NCBI GenBank assembly: GCA_937967645.1
Contig: CALBTT010000095.1
Coordinates: forward strand, 1 to 10,025
DNA length: 10,025 nucleotides
Direction: 5' to 3'
DNA from: an uncultured Zoogloea sp.
Lineage (GTDB): Bacteria; Pseudomonadota; Gammaproteobacteria; Burkholderiales; Rhodocyclaceae
The translations under genes were made by a program, and so were the position numbers. A model generated the notes under the pieces. It was not told the DNA's origin, searched no databases, and saw nothing but the letters and a program-made list of their open reading frames with translations. Position 1 is the stretch's first letter, and the number at the start of each line of letters is the position of its first letter. Shown here in pieces: positions 1 through 6,116 of this stretch.

Positions 1-559
1 GCTGCTCCTGCTCGCCGATGAGGTCCACCTTGGCCACGCCGGGCACCCGCAGCAGTTCGCTGCGGATCCGGTCGGCCTCGGCCTTCAGTCGGGCGTAGTC
101 GAAACCGTCGCCGGTCAGCGCATAGATGTTGCCGAAGACGTCACCGAACTCATCATTGAAATAAGGGCCGCGGATACCCGCTGGCAGGGTGCCACGGATG
201 TCCCCGATCTTCTTGCGGACCTGGTAGAAAACATCCGGCACCTCCTTGGCGGGGGTCGAATCCTTGGCCACGAACAGCACCACAGACTCGCCGGGGCGGG
301 AATAGCTGCGGATGTTGTCCACATAGGGGACTTCCTGCAGCTTCTTCTCGATGCGGTCGGTCAGCTGCTCCTCCACCTCCCGCGCCGAGGCGCCGGGCCA
401 CTCGGCGCGGACCACCATGACCTTGAAGGTGAAGGGCGGATCCTCTGACTGGCCGAGGTTCTGGTAGGAGATCACGCCGATCAGGGCCAGCGCGACGATG
501 AGATAGCGGACCAGCGGCTGATGGTGCAGGGCCCATTCGGAAAGGTTGAAGCGCTTCAC
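1..559 (-). CDS. RND efflux pump inner-membrane permease (N-terminal part, cut by window edge)
   Basis: This is the first 186 codons of a proton-driven RND (HAE1/AcrB family) transporter that would export drugs or other toxic compounds with the adaptor encoded just upstream. Read from the minus strand, the protein opens with VKRFNLSEWALHHQP, then a first membrane helix at about residues 16-33. The first periplasmic (porter) segment follows, with the family signatures LGQSEDPPF, WPGASAREVEEQ, SRPGESVV and GPYFNDEFGDVFGNIYALTGDG. From memory the pattern is closest to the TriC/MexK branch; I could not run a comparison. The start is GTG at 559, two bases after the adaptor stop codon, with a GGGGGA ribosome binding site about 6 bases upstream, so the two are translationally linked. 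The C-terminal part, including the proton-relay residues, lies outside the window, so integrity cannot be judged. Confidence 0.93.
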   Translation of the reverse strand, partial: MKRFNLSEWALHHQPLVRYLIVALALIGVISYQNLGQSEDPPFTFKVMVVRAEWPGASAREVEEQLTDRIEKKLQEVPYVDNIRSYSRPGESVVLFVAKDSTPAKEVPDVFYQVRKKIGDIRGTLPAGIRGPYFNDEFGDVFGNIYALTGDGFDYARLKAEADRIRSELLRVPGVAKVDLIGEQEQ

Positions 560-561
560 GC

Positions 562-1686
562 TCAATCCCCCGCCTTGACGGCCACGGGCAGGGCCGCCGC
601 CGCGGGCTTGCCTTCGGCCACCGGCTTCAGGGGCTGGCCGGCGACGATCTTGTGCGCACCAGCGATGGCGATGGTCTCGCCTGCCTTGACACCACCACTC
701 AGCAACACACCGTCCTCACGGTACTGCGCGACGCTCACGCTGCGAAGCACCGGCTTGACCAGCTCACCCTCGGCCTGCATCACCCACACAGCGCTGCGCC
801 CCTGGCTCTCGAACACGGCGCTGGCCGGCACCAGCAAGGCCCCGTCACGTCCGGAATCCGATGGCAGGATGACGTTGGCGGTCATGCCAAGCTGCACCTC
901 GGGCGTCGGCTCGACGATGGAGATGCGCACCGCATAGGTGCGGGTCGCCGCATCGGCGGCGGGAGCGATCTCGCGCACCCGCCCCTTGAGGCTGACATCC
1001 GGCCGGGCCCACAGGCGCACCAACACCTGGCCGGACTTGCGCAGTTCGGCGATGCGGCTCTCGGGCACCCCGATCAACACTTCCCGCTCACCCTCGCGGG
1101 CCAGGCGCAGCACCGGCGTACCCTCCTTGACCACCTGGCCGACCTCGCCGCTCAGCGCCGTGATCACGCCGGCCTGGTCAGCCACCAGGGTGGTGTAGCC
1201 GGCCTGGTTGGCCGCCACGGTGGCCTGGGCCTGAGCCTGTTCGACCCGCGCCGCGGCGGACTTGTAGGTGGCCTCCTTGGCCTCCAGCACGCTGCGGCTG
1301 ACGAAATTGCGACCGACGAGGTCGCGGTATCGCTCCATCTCGGCTTTGGCAAACACATATTCGTTACGGGCCGCCGCCAGCTGGGCCCGCGCCGCCTCCG
1401 CCGACAAGCCGGCATCGGTGGGATCGAGCCGCGCCAGCACCTGACCGGGCTTCACCGTGCTCCCCACATCCACCTTGCGCTCGACGATCTTGCCGGCGAT
1501 GCGGAAGGACAGATCCGACTCGTAGCGCGCACGCACCTCGCCGGAATACACCGCGCCCCCCGCCACGGGCGCCTCCGCGAGGATCCGCACCAGAACCGGA
1601 CGCGGGGCTTCGGCCACCGGCTCGGGATGGGAACAGGCACCGAGCAGGGCCATGGCGATCACGCCGGGAAGAGACTTGTGGATCAT
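562..1686 (-). CDS. RND efflux periplasmic adaptor lipoprotein (HlyD/MFP family)
   Basis: This 374-residue membrane fusion protein would bridge the RND permease to an outer-membrane channel. It has a lipoprotein signal peptide ending in the lipobox LGAC (Cys18), so the mature protein should be lipid-anchored in the periplasm. Next come a beta-strand region, the first lipoyl half (about 58-95, GKIVERKVDVGSTVKPGQVLARLDP), an alpha-hairpin (about 95-160, Ala/Glu/Gln-rich), the second lipoyl half (about 160-195, AGVITALSGEVGQVVKEG), a beta-barrel (about 200-275, ending QLGMTANV) and a membrane-proximal domain. The reading frame stays open upstream to 1785. The ATG at 1686 is preferred because it begins the signal peptide, overlaps the tetR stop as ATGA, and has a GGAG 8 bases upstream. 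No outer-membrane factor gene is visible; it may be downstream of the permease or elsewhere. Confidence 0.93.
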   Translation of the reverse strand: MIHKSLPGVIAMALLGACSHPEPVAEAPRPVLVRILAEAPVAGGAVYSGEVRARYESDLSFRIAGKIVERKVDVGSTVKPGQVLARLDPTDAGLSAEAARAQLAAARNEYVFAKAEMERYRDLVGRNFVSRSVLEAKEATYKSAAARVEQAQAQATVAANQAGYTTLVADQAGVITALSGEVGQVVKEGTPVLRLAREGEREVLIGVPESRIAELRKSGQVLVRLWARPDVSLKGRVREIAPAADAATRTYAVRISIVEPTPEVQLGMTANVILPSDSGRDGALLVPASAVFESQGRSAVWVMQAEGELVKPVLRSVSVAQYREDGVLLSGGVKAGETIAIAGAHKIVAGQPLKPVAEGKPAAAALPVAVKAGD

Positions 1687-2345
1687 GCGGAAAGCTCCGG
1701 AGGGGCGACCAGCAGGCCGCGGAAGATCATGTCGAAATAGGTGTCGAAATAGGTTGGCGAGATCGGATTCGCCGCTGCCGAACACGCCGCCGCACAGCCG
1801 GCGATGGAGTGCTTCCAGACCGACAGCATGAGCAGTGGAAAGAACACCAGCTGGCGCAGGGTCTCCACGTCCATGGCGCGGAAGACGCCCTGCTCCACCC
1901 CGGTCTCGATGACATTGCCGAGCAGGCGCATCCAGCGCTGGATCACGGCCTCGTTGTGATAGGCCGCCACTTCAGGAAAGTTGCGCGCCTCGGAGATGAT
2001 CAGCTTGGAGATGCCACCCAGCTCGGTGGAGCCCACATGGGTCCACCAGTCCAGCAGGATCTCCTTGAGGAGACGCTCCGGATCGTCCTTGAGGGTCTCC
2101 AGCTTGGCCTCCATCTGCTCGAACAAGGGCACCAGTCCCTCCTCGATCACGGCCCGGAACAAGGCTTCCTTGCTGTCGAAATACAGATAGAGCGTGCCCT
2201 TGGAGACACCGGCACGCGCCGCCACCTCGTCGAGGCGCGTGGCGGCAAAGCCTTTCTCGATGAACAGCGACAGCGCGGCCGCCGCGAGCTCGGCAGGACG
2301 CGCCTCCTTGCGACGCTGGCGGCGGGGGAAATCAGACTCGGTCAT
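1683..2345 (-). CDS. TetR/AcrR-family repressor of the adjacent RND efflux operon
   Basis: This 220-residue one-component regulator has an N-terminal helix-turn-helix at about residues 20-60 with the TetR signature FAATRLDEVAARAGVSKGTL then YLYFDSKEAL. The C-terminal ligand-binding and dimerisation domain (about 70-220) resembles that of AcrR-type efflux regulators. It is the first gene of the operon tetR-adaptor-permease, overlapping the adaptor by 4 bases. Unusually for this kind of locus, it is not divergent from its pump genes, so repression at the upstream palindrome would control the regulator and pump together (inference). The start is ATG at 2345. No good Shine-Dalgarno sequence precedes it, which may keep repressor levels low, or the mRNA may have a very short leader. 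The C-terminal region contains an exact 12-bp tandem duplication. The inducing ligand cannot be predicted. Confidence 0.92.
   Translation of the reverse strand: MTESDFPRRQRRKEARPAELAAAALSLFIEKGFAATRLDEVAARAGVSKGTLYLYFDSKEALFRAVIEEGLVPLFEQMEAKLETLKDDPERLLKEILLDWWTHVGSTELGGISKLIISEARNFPEVAAYHNEAVIQRWMRLLGNVIETGVEQGVFRAMDVETLRQLVFFPLLMLSVWKHSIAGCAAACSAAANPISPTYFDTYFDMIFRGLLVAPPELSA
1731..1754. repeat. Exact 12-bp tandem duplication inside tetR
   Basis: The unit GTCGAAATAGGT occurs twice in direct succession (1731-1742 and 1743-1754). On the tetR strand it encodes TYFD twice, giving TYFDTYFD near the C-terminus. The duplication keeps the reading frame. Confidence 0.9.
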
Positions 2346-2356
2346 GGATCTAAGTT

Positions 2357-2378
2357 AATGACTGACTGGTCAGTAATT
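2357..2378. promoter_or_regulatory. Palindromic operator upstream of tetR-efflux operon
   Basis: A perfect inverted repeat ACTGAC-TG-GTCAGT lies at 2361-2374. One mismatched base on each side is followed by three more symmetric bases (AAT at 2357-2359 pairs with ATT at 2376-2378). The core starts 16 bases upstream of the tetR start codon. The size and symmetry fit TetR-family operators, and the location fits autorepression of the operon. I could not assign the -10 and -35 hexamers with confidence; the palindrome probably overlaps them. Confidence 0.75.
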
Positions 2379-2418
2379 TAGACAGCTCTGCGCCGTTTGT
2401 AAACCCGCACACGCACAC

Positions 2419-2450
2419 CGGGGCCAACGCACCACCGGACACAGGCCCCG
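2419..2450 (-). terminator. Possible weak terminator after the GGDEF-EAL gene
   Basis: Perfect 7-bp arms CGGGGCC (2419-2425) and GGCCCCG (2444-2450) flank an 18-base loop, starting 3 bases past the stop codon of the GGDEF-EAL gene. There is no clear U-tract, so intrinsic termination would be weak. The element sits before the tetR operator and may help separate the two transcription units. Confidence 0.3.
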
Positions 2451-2452
2451 CC

Positions 2453-5125
2453 TCAGGGGGCCAACCCGCAATAGGCCTGGAGCAATGCCTCTCTGTCGAC
2501 GGGCCGTCCAAACAGGTATCCCTGAAGATACTGGCAGCCCATCTCACGCAGGGTGGCGGCCTGCAGTTCGGTCTCCACCCCTTCGGCCACAGTCCTCAGG
2601 TCGAGGCTCCTGGCCATTGCAACGATGGCCCGGGTCAACTCCAGGCTCTGGGGGTGGCCGGGCAAGCGGGAGACGAAGGCCCGGTCGATCTTGAGGGTAT
2701 CGAAGGGAAAGCGTGTCAGGTAGGAGAGCGAGGAATAGCCCGTACCGAAATCATCCAGCGCCAGGCTGATGCCCAACGCCTTCACCGCGGCGATCCGCGC
2801 GTTCACGGCCTCGGCGTTGGAGACCAGAACGCTCTCGGTCATCTCGAGCTCCAGCTCCCGGGATGAGATACCGCTCCGGCGGAGGGCCCGCTCAACGATC
2901 CGCGACAGGTCGGAATCCTTGAACTGCGCAGCGGAAACATTGACCGACACCGTCAAGGGGCGCCCACTGCGGGCCCTGAACTCGCGGGACAGGGCGCAGG
3001 CCTCGTCAAGCACCCAGCGGCCCAGCTCGAGGATGCTGCCGTTTTCCTCGGCGATGGCGATGAACTCATCGGGCCGCACCGCGCCCAGTTCCGGATGCAT
3101 CCAACGCAGCAGGGCCTCGGCCTTCACAAGCTCACCGGACAGCGCATCGACGATCGGCTGGTAGACCACCCGGATCTCCCCCCGCGCCAGAGCCCCGCGC
3201 AGGGCCATGTCGAGGTTGAGCTGACGCTCGATGCGCGCGCTGGTCTCACGGCCATAGAAACCGATCCGCTTGCGGCCGCTGGCCTTGGCTTCATACATGG
3301 CGGTGTCGGCATGCTTGAGGAGCTGCTCGGCATCCTGCGCATCGGCGGGATACAGGGCCACCCCCACGGTCGCCGACAGCATCAGCTGGCGGTCACCCAT
3401 TTGCACGGGGGGCTCGAAGGCCTCCAGCACGCGCTGGGCGCACTTCAACACCTCGGCACGCTCGTCGATGCGATCCAGAAAGATGACGAACTCATCCCCA
3501 CCGAAACGGGCGGCCGTATCCGAGTGACGGGCAATCTCCTGAAGACGCTGGCCGATCTCGCGCAACAGGGCATCTCCGCCGGCATGCCCAAGGAGATCGT
3601 TAACCCGCTTGAAGTGATCCACATCGATGAACAGCAGGCCACAGGCGTAACCCAGCTGGCCCGCGGCCTCCAGCCCCCGGGCCATGCGCTCGACCAGCAG
3701 GCTGCGATTGGGCAGGCCGGTCACCTCGTCATAGTAGGCCCGATGCATCAGGGCGGCCTGATTACGCTCGCGCTCCTCCAGGCTGCGCAGTTGCAGCATG
3801 ACCATCGGGCGCCCCTGCCACTGCAGGCGCACGGCACTGCTCTCGACCGGAAACAGGCTGCCGTCATGGCGCCGGCACTGCTGCCGCTCCGGGGTCCCAT
3901 CAATCGGCGGCAGGTGATCGAGAATGGCTTGAGCCCCCGTCAGCGCGTTACCCCATTGCCGAGGCGATTCGGGCAAGCGGAGGGCCTCGCGGGCGGCGGC
4001 ATTGAGCCGGATGATGGTGCCGTCCTCATCCAGGATCAGCCACGGGTTGCGCACGGCATTCGTGATGGTCTCGAGACGCAGCTTTTCACTCTGGATCTTG
4101 CGGATCTGAAGCTGGATCGTACGCAGCAACAGCAATACGATCGTGATGACCAGAAGACAGGACACAACGATCCATTCGAATCGGTAAAGCCAGCGCGCAG
4201 TGAGCTCATCGGTCCGGGTGGACAGGCCGACGAGCAGGGGCCAGCCCCCCACCTGCGCGAAGCTCGCCAGACGCACCGCTTGATCCACCGGGCTCACCAC
4301 CTCGACAACAGTCTGGGCAGAACCGGCCTCCTGTTGCGGCGCGGCGGATTTCAGCCGGGACAGCGCCCTGAGCAGTTCGGGATTTGTGCTGACATCCATC
4401 CCCACGGCCTGCGCGCTGTGGGGATGGCGCGTCAGCACACGGCCGTTCGCCTTGCACAGGAGCACAGCGAAGGACTTGCCCGCAAGCAGGCTGGCGATCA
4501 GGCGTTCGACCCGGGCGGCACTGAAGCGCGCGGCAACGATGCCCGCAAACCGCCCGTCCGGAGCATTGAGGCGACGGGACACCACGAAACTGCGCTCCCC
4601 GGACGCCTCGTCCAAAAACGGATCGGAGATGAACAGCCCGGCATCCGGGTCATCCCGGTGAACCCGAAAGAAATCGGCCCCCACGGCCACATCCCGGGCC
4701 GATTTGCCACCAGACTGGTGCCCCCGCTGGACAATCGTGCCGACGGCGCTGGCAAGGAAGACATCCGTGATCTCGGGCGAGCTATCCGTGAGGGCCCGCA
4801 AGAAGGCCGGCTGGATGGCGCTGCCGTAGCCCAACCGCCGCTCATCCTCGAAGGCGCCCGCGGCGCGCCGGAGCATCTCATCCGACTCCTGCAGGCTGCG
4901 CTGCAGGTTGTGACTCACCATCCGCGCAAAGGTGACCAGCTCCTGCTCTGTCTCGACCCGCAGATCCCTGTAGGAGACGTAAGCCTCTGCCGCCGCGGCA
5001 AGCAACACGCAGATGACCAGTACGCTGGCCGTCACCAGCGGAGTGATCCGGCAGCGCAGCAGCCTCGCCCTCAGTCCCCCTGAGGGTCCGCGCATGGCAG
5101 CGACCAGAAAGTCAGGCAAGTCCAC
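2453..5125 (-). CDS. Membrane sensor with Cache, PAS, GGDEF and EAL domains (c-di-GMP synthesis/degradation)
   Basis: This 890-residue inner-membrane protein would adjust cyclic di-GMP in response to an external signal. A membrane helix (about 27-50) is followed by a periplasmic Cache/PDC-like sensor (about 51-315; FRVHRDDPDAGLFISDPF is typical), a second helix (about 316-335) and a PAS domain (about 350-455). The GGDEF domain (about 460-625) has an intact active site (GGDEF 542-546), the metal Asp501, and the inhibitory RxxD site (RHSD 533-536) five residues before it. The EAL domain (about 635-885) keeps EALLR (670-674), Asn729, E761, DDFGTGYSS (791-799), Lys812, VAEGVE (846-851) and the QGYLFGRP end. 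Both domains therefore look catalytically competent; the net activity cannot be told from sequence. The start is GTG at 5125, with AGGGG 7 bases upstream; the in-frame ATG at 5095 has no such site. The sensed ligand is unknown. Confidence 0.95.
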   Translation of the reverse strand: MDLPDFLVAAMRGPSGGLRARLLRCRITPLVTASVLVICVLLAAAAEAYVSYRDLRVETEQELVTFARMVSHNLQRSLQESDEMLRRAAGAFEDERRLGYGSAIQPAFLRALTDSSPEITDVFLASAVGTIVQRGHQSGGKSARDVAVGADFFRVHRDDPDAGLFISDPFLDEASGERSFVVSRRLNAPDGRFAGIVAARFSAARVERLIASLLAGKSFAVLLCKANGRVLTRHPHSAQAVGMDVSTNPELLRALSRLKSAAPQQEAGSAQTVVEVVSPVDQAVRLASFAQVGGWPLLVGLSTRTDELTARWLYRFEWIVVSCLLVITIVLLLLRTIQLQIRKIQSEKLRLETITNAVRNPWLILDEDGTIIRLNAAAREALRLPESPRQWGNALTGAQAILDHLPPIDGTPERQQCRRHDGSLFPVESSAVRLQWQGRPMVMLQLRSLEERERNQAALMHRAYYDEVTGLPNRSLLVERMARGLEAAGQLGYACGLLFIDVDHFKRVNDLLGHAGGDALLREIGQRLQEIARHSDTAARFGGDEFVIFLDRIDERAEVLKCAQRVLEAFEPPVQMGDRQLMLSATVGVALYPADAQDAEQLLKHADTAMYEAKASGRKRIGFYGRETSARIERQLNLDMALRGALARGEIRVVYQPIVDALSGELVKAEALLRWMHPELGAVRPDEFIAIAEENGSILELGRWVLDEACALSREFRARSGRPLTVSVNVSAAQFKDSDLSRIVERALRRSGISSRELELEMTESVLVSNAEAVNARIAAVKALGISLALDDFGTGYSSLSYLTRFPFDTLKIDRAFVSRLPGHPQSLELTRAIVAMARSLDLRTVAEGVETELQAATLREMGCQYLQGYLFGRPVDREALLQAYCGLAP

Positions 5126-5223
5126 AGGCAGGCCCCTCGCTCAAACCCGCAGCGGCTCGGATCCAGCACGTCCAGCCAATGCCGGCCCCAGCACTGCCTT
5201 GCCCCGGGATCGCATCGCCGACC

Positions 5224-5331
5224 TCACCGGCCGCCCGGCCGACCGGCTGGCGCTCCCCATCCGCACTGACGGCGGAGATGGTCAAGGTAGGAGCAAACCC
5301 GGAGAGTCGTCAGTCGTTCTGCCATGCGCAT
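5224..5331 (-). CDS. Candidate small ORF (35 aa) in the leader of the GGDEF-EAL gene
   Basis: I do not recognise this product. An ATG at 5331 (minus strand) has a textbook ribosome binding site, GAGGAG, with AGGAG ending 6 bases before it, in a region otherwise without genes. The ORF runs 35 codons, beginning MRMAERLTTLRVCSYLDHLRRQ, continuing Gly/Arg/Pro-rich, and ending in TGA at 5224, 98 bases before the GTG of the GGDEF-EAL gene. It has no signal peptide or membrane segment. It could be a small protein, a regulatory leader peptide, or a chance ORF in GC-rich DNA behind a fortuitous purine run. The main support is the ribosome binding site and its spacing; I saw no codon-bias or conservation evidence. 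Confidence 0.3.
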   Translation of the reverse strand: MRMAERLTTLRVCSYLDHLRRQCGWGAPAGRPGGR

Positions 5332-5428
5332 TGTGGTCTCCTCATGCCCCACCCCGGGGACGTCAGGCGCCCCCACCCTGACCGGCCCCGGCAGGGAGGC
5401 GGGCGGGAAGCTTCTGCGCCCATATCGG

Positions 5429-5448
5429 AGCCCACAATGGGCTTCTTT
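5429..5448 (+). terminator. Short hairpin with U-rich tail (plus sense)
   Basis: AGCCCA (5429-5434) and TGGGCT (5438-5443) form a perfect 6-bp stem with a 3-base loop, followed on the plus strand by TCTTTAATT. No plus-strand gene lies upstream, so if it terminates anything it would be stray antisense transcription. On the minus strand it would lie early in the leader of the GGDEF-EAL mRNA, or just past the end of the 5494-5964 gene, without a U-tract. Confidence 0.3.
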
Positions 5449-5462
5449 AATTGAATTAACTG

Positions 5463-5489
5463 ATTTTAAATGTTTTATAGCTTTGTCAT
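5463..5489 (-). promoter_or_regulatory. Candidate sigma-70 promoter for the GGDEF-EAL gene
   Basis: On the minus strand ATGACA (5489-5484; 5 of 6 matches to the -35 consensus) lies 15 bases before TAAAAT (5468-5463; 5 of 6 to the -10). The spacer is shorter than the usual 17. An alternative -10, TATAAA (5479-5474), has a poor -35 partner 18 bases upstream. The island is strikingly AT-rich against the surrounding DNA, which favours a promoter. Transcripts from here would carry a leader of roughly 330 bases before the GGDEF-EAL start. Confidence 0.4.
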
Positions 5490-5493
5490 ATCA

Positions 5494-5964
5494 TCACTCT
5501 TGACGGGCCCTGGCCACGCTCAAGGGTTGAACCGCTGGCGTCAGGAAAGCCTCCCCCGGCACCGCCTCGAAACTGCGCGCACCACCTGACACGAGGCCCC
5601 TCCCGCGCCCCGTGACATCCAGCCGCTCCAGGCGGACGCCGTCCGGCACCTTCCAGTGGGCGAGGAGCCGTCCGCCATAGGCGTCATGCACATCCAGGCC
5701 GCGCTCCCCGAGCACCCACACCCGTCGCGTCTCCCGCTGCACCTGCACCGCCACCACAGCCCCCCGCGCCTTGTTGCGCAGCGTCGCCAGCGGCGTGATC
5801 GCCTGGCGCCCCAGATCCAGCACCTGAACCTCGGCCCCGCCCGGCGGCACCACCAGAACCCAGTTGAGTTCCGGCACCTGAACCTGCATGCCGGCCGCCC
5901 TGGCAGGCCCCGGCCAGGACCACACCAATACGGCAAGCATCAGGGGCAAACAGGATCTCAACAT
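5494..5964 (-). CDS. Small exported protein of unknown function, beta-propeller-like strands
   Basis: I do not recognise this 156-residue protein. It starts with a clear signal peptide (basic MLRSCLP, hydrophobic core LMLAVLVWSW, likely cleavage after ARA near residue 23), so it should be periplasmic or secreted. The mature part is strand-rich, with stretches such as WVLVVPPGGAEVQVLDLGRQ and VWVLGERGLDVHDAYGGRLL. These look like single blades of NHL/YVTN-type beta-propellers, but the protein is too short to close a usual propeller. The mature part has no cysteine and no obvious catalytic motif. ATG at 5964 has AGAGG 7 bases upstream. Two TGA stops follow one another at the end. It is transcribed divergently from the MocR-type regulator, which may control it. 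The reading frame, ribosome binding site and signal peptide support a real gene; the fold assignment is tentative. Confidence 0.72.
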   Translation of the reverse strand: MLRSCLPLMLAVLVWSWPGPARAAGMQVQVPELNWVLVVPPGGAEVQVLDLGRQAITPLATLRNKARGAVVAVQVQRETRRVWVLGERGLDVHDAYGGRLLAHWKVPDGVRLERLDVTGRGRGLVSGGARSFEAVPGEAFLTPAVQPLSVARARQE

Positions 5965-6116
5965 GGGAAAGCCTCTTTAACGGCAGGAGAAGACCTGACA
6001 ATACCGAACACTTATGAGGCCACACAGATACACTATCCGCACAAACCAGCTGGCCGTACCGGCCCACTCGACCAGATTGGCCCGGCGACGCCACCAACAC
6101 ACCTGCCCACACGCCC
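5965..6116. promoter_or_regulatory. Divergent promoter region with candidate MocR-binding repeats
   Basis: This 152-base gap separates two divergent genes. It contains two similar elements on the plus strand, ACCAGCTGGCC (6045-6055) and ACCAGATTGGCC (6071-6082), starting 26 bases apart, and between them an inverted repeat GGCCG-TAC-CGGCC (6052-6064). MocR-family proteins such as PdxR and GabR are known to bind repeated sites between themselves and a divergent target, so these are the candidate sites. I could not place confident -10 or -35 hexamers in either direction. Confidence 0.4.

Larger units (their letters stand above)
5126..5493. other. Intergenic region upstream of the GGDEF-EAL gene
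   Basis: About 370 bases between the GGDEF-EAL gene and the next minus-strand gene. From right to left it holds an AT-rich island (about 5444-5493) with promoter-like hexamers, a short hairpin (5429-5443), a GC-rich stretch with many short complementary C and G runs (about 5345-5410), the 35-codon ORF, and the start region of the GGDEF-EAL gene. A plus-strand 91-codon ORF (5179-5454) crosses this stretch, but it lacks a ribosome binding site and I do not consider it real. Confidence 0.6.

Noticed and set aside
153..536. 127-codon minus-strand ORF inside the RND permease
   Set aside because: It is out of frame with the permease, whose own frame (GTG at 559) shows clear RND signatures across the same bases.
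652..1740. 362-codon plus-strand ORF opposite the adaptor gene
   Set aside because: It is a mirror frame of the adaptor gene in GC-rich DNA; its His/Gly/Arg/Gln-rich composition matches no family I know.
1687..1785. Longer adaptor start at 1785
   Set aside because: It would add 33 residues encoded inside tetR ahead of a clear lipoprotein signal peptide; the ATG at 1686 has a ribosome binding site and the ATGA overlap.
3095..5083. 662-codon plus-strand ORF opposite the GGDEF-EAL gene
   Set aside because: It is long, but it is the complement of a gene with complete domains; the composition is typical of an antisense frame and no domain is recognisable.
5179..5454. 91-codon plus-strand ORF in the intergenic region
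   Set aside because: It has no ribosome binding site, low-complexity Pro/Arg/Ser-rich composition, and ends inside a hairpin.
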